Made by a program: the position numbers and the translations under genes
Assembly (NCBI RefSeq): GCF_030811715.1
Contig: NZ_JAUSRH010000001.1
Span: 248,001-312,000, forward strand
Direction of reading: 5' to 3'
DNA length: 64,000 nucleotides
Source of the DNA: Sinomonas atrocyanea
Lineage (GTDB): Bacteria > Actinomycetota > Actinomycetes > Actinomycetales > Micrococcaceae
In this document: positions 45,221 through 53,920 of the stretch, in pieces
Layout: the number at the start of each line of letters is the position of its first letter
Numbering within the stretch: the first letter of the stretch is position 1
Notes under the pieces: generated by a model
Told to the model about the DNA's origin: nothing
What the model saw: the letters and a program-made list of their open reading frames with translations, nothing else
Databases searched by the model: none

Positions 45221-46528
45221 ATGACCGCATCCCGTACTACGTTCTCCCGCAGGGGCTTCCTCGGCCTCGCCGCCGCGGCCGCGGCCGTACCCGCGCTCGC
45301 CGCATGCGGCGGCGGATCCGCCTCCGGCGGAAGCAACGGGGACATCAAGTTCTGGGACATGCCATGGGGCACCACGGCCTACACCGACGCGGCGAAGAAG
45401 CTCGTCGAGGGCTACCAACCGGCCTCCGGCAACCTCAAGGCGACCTACCAGACCATCCAGTGGAACAACTTCTACCAGACGTTCTCCTCGGCGATCGCCT
45501 CGAAGACGGGCCCCGCCGTCTCGTCCGGCGGCGGCTTCCAGGCCTTCCAGTTCGACCAGCAGGGCCAGATCGCGCACGCCGACGGCGTGATCGACGCGAT
45601 GAAGAAGAACGGGATGTACGACGACCTGCTGCCCGGCGTCCTCGACCCCTTCAAGTCCGCCAACGGGTACGTCGCGGTCCCCTGGCAGCTGGACATGCGG
45701 GTCTTCTGGTACCGGAAGTCGCTCTTCGACCAGGCGGGCGTTGCCCTGCCGAAGGACTGGGCCACGCTGCTCGAGGCGGGCAAGGCGCTCAAGAAGATCG
45801 GGGCCTTCGGCTTCATGACCGGAGCCGGCGCCGGCAACAACTACGGCAACCACTCGATGATCATGATGATGGTCAACAACGGCGGCGGCGTGTGGACCAA
45901 GGACGGCCAGCTCGACCTCATGAACGACCGCAACGTCGAGGCCGTCGAATTCCTCCTCGAGCTGCGCTCCAACGGCATCATCGACCCCGCCTGCCTGGGC
46001 TACACCACGGACAACATGTCGGCGCAGTGGAAGGACAAGAAGGCCGGGTTCGGGCTCTTCCAGGTAGGCGTGCCCCAGCGCGTGGGCGACACCTCGGGGG
46101 ACATCATGGTCGCCGACCCGATCGCCGGCCCGCACGGGGACAAGGCCACGCTCGTCTTCCCGAACAACCTCATGATGTACAAGAACACCCCGTCCCAGGC
46201 GTCCTCGGAGGCCTTCCTCGTCAACTACCTCGGCCAGCTCAAGGAGCTCTGGAAGCAGAAGCTCATGAACTCGCTGCCGGTCTTCAAGTCGATCACCCAG
46301 ATCCCCGAGTTCGCCAACGATCCGAACAACGTCAAGATCGTCAAGGACTGGCAGCCCATCGCCAAGACGTTCGCCGCGCAGGGTTCCGCCCTCAACGCCA
46401 ACCTCGCCGCACTGGACGGCGGACAGGCGCTGAACCAGTTCACGCAGACCGTGCTCACCGGCCAGACGGACGCCAAGACGGCGCTGCAGACGTTCCAGAC
46501 CAGCCTCCAGTCGGTCATCAAGTCCTGA
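45221..46528 (+). CDS. CUT1-type sugar ABC transporter substrate-binding lipoprotein
   Basis: A 435-residue family-1 solute-binding protein. The leader has a twin-arginine (R10-R11-GFLG) and lipobox A-L-A-A-C with Cys29, so export as a lipoprotein, possibly through Tat. The mature protein begins GDIKFWDMPWG and has YVAVPWQLDMRVFWYRKSLFDQAGV, typical of CUT1 binding proteins for di- and oligosaccharides or glycosides. ATG at 45221 after AAGGGC. Highly biased codon use points to strong expression. Confidence 0.92.
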   Translation: MTASRTTFSRRGFLGLAAAAAAVPALAACGGGSASGGSNGDIKFWDMPWGTTAYTDAAKKLVEGYQPASGNLKATYQTIQWNNFYQTFSSAIASKTGPAVSSGGGFQAFQFDQQGQIAHADGVIDAMKKNGMYDDLLPGVLDPFKSANGYVAVPWQLDMRVFWYRKSLFDQAGVALPKDWATLLEAGKALKKIGAFGFMTGAGAGNNYGNHSMIMMMVNNGGGVWTKDGQLDLMNDRNVEAVEFLLELRSNGIIDPACLGYTTDNMSAQWKDKKAGFGLFQVGVPQRVGDTSGDIMVADPIAGPHGDKATLVFPNNLMMYKNTPSQASSEAFLVNYLGQLKELWKQKLMNSLPVFKSITQIPEFANDPNNVKIVKDWQPIAKTFAAQGSALNANLAALDGGQALNQFTQTVLTGQTDAKTALQTFQTSLQSVIKS

Positions 46529-46542
46529 CCGGGGTGCCCACC

Positions 46543-47499
46543 ATGACAACGACAGCCGGCATCGCCCGGGCCCGCAAGGGCCTGGGCCCGGGCGGCCCCG
46601 GCCGCGCCGCAGAGCCCAACCGCAGGAGCAGGCTCAGCACCCAGGCGAAGCGGACCTTCTTCTGGCTCCTCCTCCCCTCGGTCATCCTGCTCGTCCTCAT
46701 CCACGGCTACCCCCTCGTGTACGCCGCGATCCAGGCAACGCACAACGGGTCCCTCATCGAGACCGGGCAGTTCGTCGGGCTCGAGAATTTCGCGGCCGTG
46801 CTGAACTCGCCGAAGTTCTGGAAGGCCGCCGAGTTCACCCTGGTCTTCACCGTGGTCGGCGTGTTCGGCTCGTGGCTCGTGGGCATGGGCCTGGCCCTGC
46901 TCCTGCGGACCCGCATCCCGGCGGGCGGCACGTTCAAGGTCCTGCTCCTGCTGCCCTGGGTCGTGCCGATCGTCGTCTCCTCGACGGCGTGGAACTGGCT
47001 CGTGGCGACTCCCACGAGCCCGATCCCCACGATCTTCCGTGCGCTCGGGCTCGGCGCGCCCTACTTCCTCGCCGACCCGACGCTGGCCGCCATCATGGTG
47101 TGCCTGTTCAAGGTCTGGGTCAGCTTCCCGTTCATGATGATGATGACGAGCTCCGCCCTGGCCTCCGTGGACGGCACCGTCTACGAGGCTGCGAGCATGG
47201 ACGGGGCCACCCGCTGGCAGCAGTTCACCGGCATCACCCTGCCGCTGATCGCCCGCTCCACGTACATCTCGTGGATCCTCATGACGATCTTCTGCGTCAA
47301 CGACTTCCCCACGATCTACCTCCTCACAGGCGGCGGACCTGTCGACGCGACCACCTCGCTCGTGGTGCTGGCCTACCGCACGGTGTTCCAGGACTTCCAG
47401 ACCGGCACCGGCGTGGCCATCGCCTTCCTCATGACCATGACCCTCGTGGTGGTCTCAGCCCTCCTCTACCGCCAGATCCGAAAGTCGAGCGTCGAATGA
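46543..47499 (+). CDS. sugar ABC transporter permease 1 (MalF-like)
   Basis: A 318-residue inner-membrane permease with about six helices. The EAA loop EAASMDGATRWQQFTGITLP that docks the ATPase is intact, and the N-terminal tail ends in RTFFWLLLPSVILLVLIHGYPL. ATG at 46543; the GTG nine bases earlier is less likely. Overlaps permease 2 by four bases (ATGA). No ATPase gene is in the operon, as usual for CUT1 systems sharing a MsmK/UgpC-type ATPase. Confidence 0.92.
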   Translation: MTTTAGIARARKGLGPGGPGRAAEPNRRSRLSTQAKRTFFWLLLPSVILLVLIHGYPLVYAAIQATHNGSLIETGQFVGLENFAAVLNSPKFWKAAEFTLVFTVVGVFGSWLVGMGLALLLRTRIPAGGTFKVLLLLPWVVPIVVSSTAWNWLVATPTSPIPTIFRALGLGAPYFLADPTLAAIMVCLFKVWVSFPFMMMMTSSALASVDGTVYEAASMDGATRWQQFTGITLPLIARSTYISWILMTIFCVNDFPTIYLLTGGGPVDATTSLVVLAYRTVFQDFQTGTGVAIAFLMTMTLVVVSALLYRQIRKSSVE

Positions 47500-48401
47500 G
47501 CACCGTCCTGCACACGCACACGGCCCCCGCCGGCGGCCGGCCGGACTCCGGGGCCGGCGCGCGGCCCTCCGGGAAGCGCCGCACCGTTTCCGAGGCCGAC
47601 CTGCGCGGGCGCTGGTGGCGCTTCGCGCTCATCCTGGCGATCACCGCCGTGGTCCTCATCCCGATCCTGGTCGTCCTGGTCCTCGCGTTCAGCCCGTCGT
47701 CGACGAGCACGTCCACCGGGCCCACGCTCGAGAACTTCACGAACGTGTTCGAGGAGACCCTGGCCTCGACCTGGCTCAAGAACAGCCTGGTCGTGACCCT
47801 CTCGACCGTCCTCGTCTCCGTCGCGGTCGCCGCCCCGGCCGGGTACGTGCTCTCCCGCGGACGCAGCCGCGCCGTGGCCGGGTACTCGCTGCTGCTGTTC
47901 GTCATGCAGTCGCTGCCGATCATCACCTCGGTGGTCCCGCTGTTCATCCTGTTCGCGACGATGGGCCTCGTCGACAACCTCCTGGGCCTGACGATCGTCT
48001 ACGTCGCCTCCACGATGACCGTGGCGACCTGGATGATGGCCGCCTACTTCGACTCGATCCCCGCCAGCCTCGAGGAGGCCTCGTGGATCGACGGGTGCTC
48101 GGTCTTCGGCTCGTTCCGGAAGATCGTGCTGCGCAACAGCCTCCCCGGCGTGCTCTCGACCGCGATCTTCGCCTTCCTCCTGGCCTGGAACGACTACCTC
48201 GTGGCGATCGTGTTCCTGCGCTCGAACGAGATCTTCACCCTCCCCATGGGCGTGCAGTCGTTCTTCCAGCAGAACCAGACCGACTGGGGCGGCGTCATGG
48301 CCCTCGCCGTGGTCATGATGCTCCCGCCGATCATCGTCTTCGCCGCGCTGAACAAGTACTTCAGCGTGGGCGGCATCGGCGGCTCGCTCGCCGGCCGCTG
48401 A
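47496..48401 (+). CDS. sugar ABC transporter permease 2 (MalG-like)
   Basis: A 301-residue permease with six helices; the EAA loop reads EEASWIDGCSVFGSFRKIVL, followed by the MalG-type FAFLLAWNDYLVAIVFL and the C-terminal ALNKYFSVGGIGGSLAG. A 40-residue Ala/Arg-rich cytoplasmic tail precedes helix 1. The cysteine in the EAA loop (DGCS) is a mild deviation from the usual DGAS. ATGA overlap with permease 1. Confidence 0.92.
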   Translation: MSTVLHTHTAPAGGRPDSGAGARPSGKRRTVSEADLRGRWWRFALILAITAVVLIPILVVLVLAFSPSSTSTSTGPTLENFTNVFEETLASTWLKNSLVVTLSTVLVSVAVAAPAGYVLSRGRSRAVAGYSLLLFVMQSLPIITSVVPLFILFATMGLVDNLLGLTIVYVASTMTVATWMMAAYFDSIPASLEEASWIDGCSVFGSFRKIVLRNSLPGVLSTAIFAFLLAWNDYLVAIVFLRSNEIFTLPMGVQSFFQQNQTDWGGVMALAVVMMLPPIIVFAALNKYFSVGGIGGSLAGR

Positions 48402-48458
48402 CACCCCCGTCCGCCTCAGCACTCCCCTGCCCCCGACCTCCGAGAGGACACTGTCCCC

Positions 48459-49241
48459 ATGACGTACTCCGTGCAGCTCTACTCCGTCCGCGACGCGGTC
48501 GACGCCGACCTGCCGGGCACCATCGCCCGGCTCGCCGAGATCGGCTACACCCAGGTGGAGCCCTACAACTTCGCCGCCCGCGCCGACGAGCTCGCCGCCG
48601 CGTTCGCCGAGCACGGCATCACGGCCCCCACGGCCCACGCGCCCCTCCTGTCCGCGGACCAGGACGAGATCTTCGCCGCCGCCCAGCGGCTCGGCATCGG
48701 CACCGTGATCGACCCGTACCTCCCCGCCGAGCACTGGCAGGACGAGGAGACAATCCGCGACACGGCGGCCCGGCTCAACGCCGCGGCGAAGAAGGGCGCC
48801 GAGCACGGCATCCGCGTGGGCTACCACAACCACGACTGGGAGGTCTCGGCCAGAATCGGGGGCACCACGGCGCTGGAGTTCTTCGCCGGCCTCCTCGACC
48901 CCGAGCTCGTCCTCGAGGTCGACACCTACTGGGCCGCCGTGGGCGGCGAGGACCCGGCCGCGCTCCTGGGGCGCCTCGGCGACCGCGTCGTCGCGATCCA
49001 CCTCAAGGACGGCCCGGTGGACCACGACAAGAAGGCCCAGCTGCCGGCGGGCCAGGGCAAGGTGGACATCTGGGGCGTGATCGCCGCCGCGAAGAGCCTC
49101 GAGGTCGGCGTCGTCGAGTTCGACGACTACGCCGGAGACATCTTCGAGGGCGTCGCGGCGTCCCTGCGCTACCTCGAGGCCGGCGCGCCCGCCGCCTCGT
49201 CGGACGCTGTTGCCGAGGCGAACTCGGGAGCCGCGAAGTGA
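48459..49241 (+). CDS. sugar phosphate isomerase/epimerase-fold TIM barrel (AP_endonuc_2)
   Basis: A 260-residue TIM barrel of the xylose-isomerase-like/AP_endonuc_2 superfamily. Metal ligands sit in RVGYHNHDWE, LVLEVDTYWAA, IHLKDGP and GVVEFDDYAGD. In dehydrogenase-rich operons such barrels act as epimerases or as 3-keto-sugar eliminases/hydratases. ATG at 48459 with GAGAGGAC upstream; overlaps the next dehydrogenase by four bases (GTGA), so coupled to it. Confidence 0.88.
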   Translation: MTYSVQLYSVRDAVDADLPGTIARLAEIGYTQVEPYNFAARADELAAAFAEHGITAPTAHAPLLSADQDEIFAAAQRLGIGTVIDPYLPAEHWQDEETIRDTAARLNAAAKKGAEHGIRVGYHNHDWEVSARIGGTTALEFFAGLLDPELVLEVDTYWAAVGGEDPAALLGRLGDRVVAIHLKDGPVDHDKKAQLPAGQGKVDIWGVIAAAKSLEVGVVEFDDYAGDIFEGVAASLRYLEAGAPAASSDAVAEANSGAAK

Positions 49242-50356
49242 GCCGCGGGCCGGTCGGCGTCGCGGTCATCGGCGCGGGCGTCATCTCGAAGCAGTACCTG
49301 GACAACCTCACCGCCTTCCCCGATGTGAAGGTCCACGTCATCGCCGACCTCTTCCCCGAGGCGGCCAGGGCCCGGGCCGAGGAGTACGGGATCGCGGAGC
49401 ACGGCGCCCCCGAGCTCGCGCTGGACCACCCGGACGTGGAGATCATCGTCAACCTCACGATCCCGGCCGCGCACGTCGAGGTCGCCACCGCCGCCGTCCG
49501 GGCCGGCAAGCACGTGTGGACGGAGAAGCCCTTCTCCCTCGACCGCGAGAGCGGCCTTGCGCTGCTGAAGGAGGCGGACGACGCCGGGCTGCGGCTCGGG
49601 TGCGCGCCCGACACCTTCCTGGGGGCGGGCCTGCAGACCGCCCGGCGCGTGATCGAGCGTGGCGACATCGGCGTCCCCCTCACGGCCCAGACGGTCTTCC
49701 AGACCCCGGGCCCGGAGTCCTGGCACCCCAACCCGGCCTTCCTGTTCCAGCCGGGCGCCGGCCCGCTGTTCGACATGGGCCCGTACTACCTCACGGCCCT
49801 GATCCAGACGTTCGGCAGCGTCCGCCGGGTCGCCGCCGTGGGCAGCAAGGCCAAGGCGACCCGCGTCATCGGCTCGGGCCCGAAGGCCGGCGAGGAGTTC
49901 GCCGTCGAGGTCCCCACGCACGTGAGCGCGCTCGCCCAGTTCGAATCGGGTGCCTCGTCCCACAGCATCTTCAGCTTCCAGTCGCCCCGGACCCACATGG
50001 GCTTCGTCGAGATCACCGGGACCGAGGCAACCCTGTCGCTGCCGGACCCGAACTACTTCGACGGCGAACTGCAGATCTGCCGCGTCGGCGAGACGGACTG
50101 GACCGCCATCCCCACCACAGGCCCAGCCAACGGCCGCGGGATGGGCGTGCTGGACATGGCCCGCTCGATCCGGGCCGGTGAGGCCCACCGGGCCACCGGG
50201 CAGCTGGCCTACCACGTGCTCGACACGATGGTCTCGATCTCCGAATCGATCGACTCCGGCGAGTTCATCCCGGTGGCGAGCAGCGCGCCGTCGTCCGCTC
50301 CCCTGCCCGAGGACTGGGCGCCCACCGAGGCGACCCTCGACGGGGTCCGCGCATGA
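49238..50356 (+). CDS. Gfo/Idh/MocA oxidoreductase (second in operon)
   Basis: A 372-residue dehydrogenase: GVAVIGAGVISKQYLDNLTA for the dinucleotide fold, WTEKPFSLDRESGL with the EKP catalytic Lys, and LFDMGPYYLTALIQTFG with the conserved D-x-G-x-Y/H region. GTG start at 49238 overlaps the isomerase stop. The next start (ATG at 50353) again overlaps its stop, giving a three-gene coupled block. Likely oxidises or reduces one hydroxyl of the imported carbohydrate. Confidence 0.9.
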   Translation: MSRGPVGVAVIGAGVISKQYLDNLTAFPDVKVHVIADLFPEAARARAEEYGIAEHGAPELALDHPDVEIIVNLTIPAAHVEVATAAVRAGKHVWTEKPFSLDRESGLALLKEADDAGLRLGCAPDTFLGAGLQTARRVIERGDIGVPLTAQTVFQTPGPESWHPNPAFLFQPGAGPLFDMGPYYLTALIQTFGSVRRVAAVGSKAKATRVIGSGPKAGEEFAVEVPTHVSALAQFESGASSHSIFSFQSPRTHMGFVEITGTEATLSLPDPNYFDGELQICRVGETDWTAIPTTGPANGRGMGVLDMARSIRAGEAHRATGQLAYHVLDTMVSISESIDSGEFIPVASSAPSSAPLPEDWAPTEATLDGVRA

Positions 50357-51507
50357 GCCCCGGGACCGCTCCCGCGGCCGGGCAGCCCCTGGGCGTCGCG
50401 GCGATCGGGTACGCGTTCATGGGCCGCGCGCACTCGCACGCGTGGCGCAACGTGGGCGCGTTCTTCGACGTGCCGGCCATCGAGCAGAAGGTCCTCGTGG
50501 GCCGCCATGCCCAGGACGTGGCCGAGGCCGCCGCGAAGCACGGGTGGGCCGAGTCCGCAACGGACTGGCGCGAGGTGATCGCCCGGGATGACGTGCACAT
50601 CGTGGACATCTGCGCCCCCGGCTGGCTGCACGCCGAGATCGCCGTCGCCGCGCTCGAGGCGGGCAAGCACGTGCTCGTGGAGAAGCCGCTCGCCAACACC
50701 CTCGCCGAGGCGGAGCGGATGGCCGAGGCCGCCCGGGCGGCCCGGGAGCGCGGCATCCAGTCGATGGTCGGCTTCACCTACCGGCGCGTCCCGGCGCTCG
50801 CGTACGCGAAGCAGCTCATCGCGGCCGGGCGGCTCGGCACCGTCCGGGAGGTCCGCGCCTCCTACCTGCAGGACTGGCTCGCCGACGAGGAGGCGCCCAT
50901 GACGTGGCGGCTGCGGAAGGAGACGGCAGGCTCCGGAGCGCTCGGGGACATCGCCTCCCACGCGGTCGACCAGGTGCAGTACCTCCTCGACGACACCGTC
51001 ACGGAGGCCTCCGGCCGGCTGCACCGGTTCGTGCCCCGCCGGCCCGGCCCGGACGGGCCCGAGGACGTGACGGTCGACGACGCCGCCTGGGCCACGCTGT
51101 CCCTCGCCTCCGGGGCGGTCGTCTCGGTCGAGGTCTCCCGCGTCGCGACCGGGCGGAAGAACTCCCTGCGGATCGAGGTCTACGGCTCCGACGGCGCGCT
51201 CGCGTTCGACCTCGAGCGGCCCGGTGAGCTCGAGTTCCTCGACGCCACCGCGCCGGCCGAAGAACAGGGCTTCCGCCGGATCGTCGTGACCGAGCCCGGC
51301 CACCCCTACATGGACGCCTGGTGGCCGCAGGGCCACATGATCGGCTGGGAGCACGCCTTCACCCACCAGGCGCGCGACTTCCTCCTCGCGATCCGGGACG
51401 GGACCGCCCCGTCGCCCTCGTTCGAGGACGGCCTGCAGGTCCAGCGCGTCCTCGCCGCCATCGAGGAGTCCGCCGCCGCCAAGTCCGCCACAGTCCACGT
51501 CGGCTGA
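50353..51507 (+). CDS. Gfo/Idh/MocA oxidoreductase (third in operon; levoglucosan dehydrogenase-like layout)
   Basis: A 384-residue dehydrogenase starting GVAAIGYAFMGRAHSHAWRN, with VEKPLANTLAEAE (catalytic Lys), GFTYRRVPALAYAKQLI, ASYLQDWLADEEAPMTWRL and SGALGDIASHAVDQVQYLL (D-x-x-x-H pair). The F-N/T-YRR, YLQDW and GALGDI-x-x-H segments resemble those I remember in actinobacterial levoglucosan dehydrogenase, a 3-position glycoside oxidase, but substrate identity is inference. Ends 27 bases before the second TIM barrel. Confidence 0.88.
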   Translation: MSPGTAPAAGQPLGVAAIGYAFMGRAHSHAWRNVGAFFDVPAIEQKVLVGRHAQDVAEAAAKHGWAESATDWREVIARDDVHIVDICAPGWLHAEIAVAALEAGKHVLVEKPLANTLAEAERMAEAARAARERGIQSMVGFTYRRVPALAYAKQLIAAGRLGTVREVRASYLQDWLADEEAPMTWRLRKETAGSGALGDIASHAVDQVQYLLDDTVTEASGRLHRFVPRRPGPDGPEDVTVDDAAWATLSLASGAVVSVEVSRVATGRKNSLRIEVYGSDGALAFDLERPGELEFLDATAPAEEQGFRRIVVTEPGHPYMDAWWPQGHMIGWEHAFTHQARDFLLAIRDGTAPSPSFEDGLQVQRVLAAIEESAAAKSATVHVG

Positions 51508-51534
51508 GCGAAGCCGAAACCCCGAGGAGACCCC

Positions 51535-52539
51535 ATGCCCCGCCCGTTCACCCTGTTCACCGGCCAGTGGGCCGACCTGAAGCTCGAGGAGGTCGCCGAG
51601 CTCGCCGCCGGGTGGGGCTACGACGGCCTCGAGATCGCCGTCTCCGGCGAGCACCTCGACGCCTCCCGCTGGGACGATCAGGCCTACATCGACGAGCGCC
51701 TGGGCATCCTCGCCCGCCACGGCCTGGGCCTGTACGCGATCTCGAACCACCTCAAGGGCCAGGCCGTGTGCGACGACCCGATCGACTTCCGCCACCAGGG
51801 GATTGTCGGCTCGGCGGTGTGGGGCGACGGCGACCCCGAGGGCGTCCGGCGCCGCGCCGCCGAGGACCTCAAGGACACCGCCCGCCTGGCCAAGGCGCTC
51901 GGGGTCAAGACCGTGGTCGGGTTCACCGGCTCGAGCATCTGGCAGTACGTGGCCATGTTCCCGCCCGTCCCCGCGGCCGTGATCGACGCCGGCTACCAGG
52001 ACTTCGCCGACCGGTGGAACCCCATCCTGGACGTCTTCGACGAGTGCGGGGTCCGGTTCGCCCACGAGGTCCACCCCTCCGAGATCGCGTACGACTACGT
52101 CTCCACCCAGCGTGCGCTCGAGGCCATCGGCCACCGGCCCGCGTTCGGGCTGAACTGGGACCCCTCCCACATGATGTGGCAGGGCCTGGACCCGGTCGCG
52201 TTCATCACCGACTTCCCCGACCGGATCTACCACGTGGACTGCAAGGACACCCGGATGCGCATGGGCAACGGCCGCGCCGGCATCCTCTCCTCCCACCTGC
52301 CCTGGGGCGACCCCCGCCGCGGCTGGGACTTCGTCTCCGCCGGCCGCGGCGACGTCCCCTGGGAGGACTGCTTCCGCGCCCTGACCGCGATCGGCTACGA
52401 CGGGCCCATCAGCATCGAATGGGAGGACGCCGGCATGGACCGCCTCGTCGGCGCCCCCGAAGCCCTCGCAGCCCTCAAGCGCTTCGACTTCGCCCCCGCC
52501 ACCGCCTCCTTCGACGCCGCCTTCAGCAACCAGACCTGA
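51535..52539 (+). CDS. TIM-barrel sugar isomerase/epimerase-like enzyme (second)
   Basis: A 334-residue AP_endonuc_2-type barrel. Likely metal ligands are in FAHEVHPSEIAYD, FGLNWDPSHMMW, IYHVDCKDTRMR and ISIEWEDAGMD. This longer form is common next to Gfo/Idh/MocA genes and is annotated as inosose isomerase/dehydratase-like or, in 3-keto-glycoside pathways, as an eliminase/hydratase. ATG at 51535 after CCGAGGAG. Last structural gene of the operon. Confidence 0.88.
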   Translation: MPRPFTLFTGQWADLKLEEVAELAAGWGYDGLEIAVSGEHLDASRWDDQAYIDERLGILARHGLGLYAISNHLKGQAVCDDPIDFRHQGIVGSAVWGDGDPEGVRRRAAEDLKDTARLAKALGVKTVVGFTGSSIWQYVAMFPPVPAAVIDAGYQDFADRWNPILDVFDECGVRFAHEVHPSEIAYDYVSTQRALEAIGHRPAFGLNWDPSHMMWQGLDPVAFITDFPDRIYHVDCKDTRMRMGNGRAGILSSHLPWGDPRRGWDFVSAGRGDVPWEDCFRALTAIGYDGPISIEWEDAGMDRLVGAPEALAALKRFDFAPATASFDAAFSNQT

Positions 52540-52617
52540 CCCTCCCCAACGACGCGCAGGAGGGGCGGGCCGTTAGCCTCTGACATTTTTGGTGACACAT
52601 CGACCTAAAATGAAGGT

Positions 52618-53256
52618 ATGCCCCGCATCCAGGCCGAGTCGAACGCAGCCCAGCGAGCGCTCACGCAGCGCCGGATCCTCGACGCGTTCGGCGAGCTCCT
52701 GTTCACCCGCGGGCTGCCCGGGCTGACCATGACCGACGTGGCCCGGCAGGCCGGGGTCGGCCGGACCGCCGTGTACAACTACTACGCGGACATGGAGGAA
52801 CTGCTGATCGGCTACGCCCTCGATGAGACGGGCCGGTTCCTCGGCGACCTCAAGGCGAAGCTGTCGGGGCTCGAGAATCCCATCGACCGTCTCGCGGTGT
52901 ACATCCGCGCGCAGGTCGAGGACCTCTCCCGCCGCCACCTGCCACCCGGGCCGGCGATGCGGGCGGTGCTCTCGCCGTCGTCCTTCGCCAAGCTCGGCGA
53001 CCACGTCGGCGAGCTCAACGCGCTCTTGACCCAGATCCTCCGCGACGCGATGGCGCAGGGCTACCTTCCCGAGGCCGACGTGGACGAGCTCGTGGGGCTC
53101 GTCCACGGCTCGCTGACCGCGAGCGCCGACCGCGGCCGTGGCGAGGACGAGGCGCACGACGACGACGCGGACCGCCGCACCGAGGCCACCGTCCGCTTCA
53201 TCCAGCTCGGGGTGGGCGCCCGGTTCGACCGCCAGGGCAGGCCCCTGCGCCGCTGA
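52618..53256 (+). CDS. TetR-family regulator
   Basis: A 212-residue regulator with an N-terminal TetR helix-turn-helix (about 20-62, RRILDAFGELLFTRGLPGLT and VARQAGVGRTAVYNYYADME). The C-terminal ligand domain ends in an acidic loop (DRGRGEDEAHDDDADRR). Own promoter: TAAAAT at 52612-52617 region immediately before the GAAGGT ribosome site suggests a very short leader. It is separate from the sugar operon; its target is unknown. Confidence 0.88.
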   Translation: MPRIQAESNAAQRALTQRRILDAFGELLFTRGLPGLTMTDVARQAGVGRTAVYNYYADMEELLIGYALDETGRFLGDLKAKLSGLENPIDRLAVYIRAQVEDLSRRHLPPGPAMRAVLSPSSFAKLGDHVGELNALLTQILRDAMAQGYLPEADVDELVGLVHGSLTASADRGRGEDEAHDDDADRRTEATVRFIQLGVGARFDRQGRPLRR

Positions 53257-53282
53257 GCCGTTTGGGCCCGGCAGCGCTCAGC
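53252..53282. terminator. palindrome spanning convergent stops
   Basis: GCTGAGC (53252-53258) pairs with GCTCAGC (53276-53282) and contains both stop codons of the flanking convergent genes. Probable bidirectional terminator. Confidence 0.45.
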
Positions 53283-53913
53283 CGTGGGCGCCCGGAGTCC
53301 CGGTCGGCAGGGTGCACAGGATGGGCCCGGGCGTCTGGTCGACCAGCTTGGGATCGGCCAGGCCCTTGAAGGACGGCCCGAGGACGAGGTCCACGCTCGC
53401 GTCGGCCCTGCCGTCGCGGACATAGATGCTTCCCGGCACGTTGCGCTGGAGCGTGAAGGCGGCCGCCTCGCCCGCAAAGCCGCCGCGCACGACCGCGCCG
53501 GCGCTGACGGAGAGCCGCTCGTTGCCCACGTTCTTCACGGCGAAGGAACGCGCCTTGAGCTCGCCGGCGATCTGGGTGGCGAGGCCTTCCTTTCCTGCCG
53601 CGTTGAGCACATTGACCGTGACCTTCGCGGTCGGCAGGTAGTCGTAGTTTCCGGCCGGGCAGGTGGCCACGGTGGGCTGGCTGGCCGGCTGCGGGAGGGT
53701 GAGGCGCCCGGAGAGGACCGCCCAGGCCATCCCGGCCCCGGCGACCACGATGCCCACAAGGAGGGTGATGGCGATGCCGTGGCGGATCCTGCGCCAGATG
53801 CGGCTGGTCCGCTGTCTCGGGTCAGGCTCCTCCTCGAACTGGGTGCGCAGCTCGTTGCCGCTCACCACGTGGTGTCCGTGGTACTGGCTCAGGTCCTCGG
53901 GTTTGCGGGACAC
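53278..53913 (-). CDS. LytR_C (LytR/CpsA/Psr C-terminal) domain membrane protein
   Basis: A 211-residue single-span membrane protein: cytoplasmic N-terminus (SRKPEDLSQYHGHHVVSG), helix at about 50-72 (GIAITLLVGIVVAGAGMAWAV), then an extracytoplasmic LytR_C domain with KVTVNVLNAAGKEGLATQIA. The domain is often found at the end of cell-wall glycopolymer ligases but also alone, as here. I take the GTG at 53911-53913, which has GTGAGG upstream; a TTG six codons earlier would overlap the previous gene by 11 bases. Confidence 0.83.
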   Translation of the reverse strand: MSRKPEDLSQYHGHHVVSGNELRTQFEEEPDPRQRTSRIWRRIRHGIAITLLVGIVVAGAGMAWAVLSGRLTLPQPASQPTVATCPAGNYDYLPTAKVTVNVLNAAGKEGLATQIAGELKARSFAVKNVGNERLSVSAGAVVRGGFAGEAAAFTLQRNVPGSIYVRDGRADASVDLVLGPSFKGLADPKLVDQTPGPILCTLPTGTPGAHG

Positions 53914-53920
53914 GGTGGCC

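Noticed and set aside
51504-51526. Further copy of the GTCGAGCG-type repeat after the third dehydrogenase gene
   Set aside because: Only a short match (TGAGCGAAGCCGAAACCCCG) remains; too short to claim as a copy.
43293-53256. Genomic island with mobile-element borders
   Set aside because: No tRNA, integrase, transposase or flanking direct repeats were seen, and base composition matches the neighbours.
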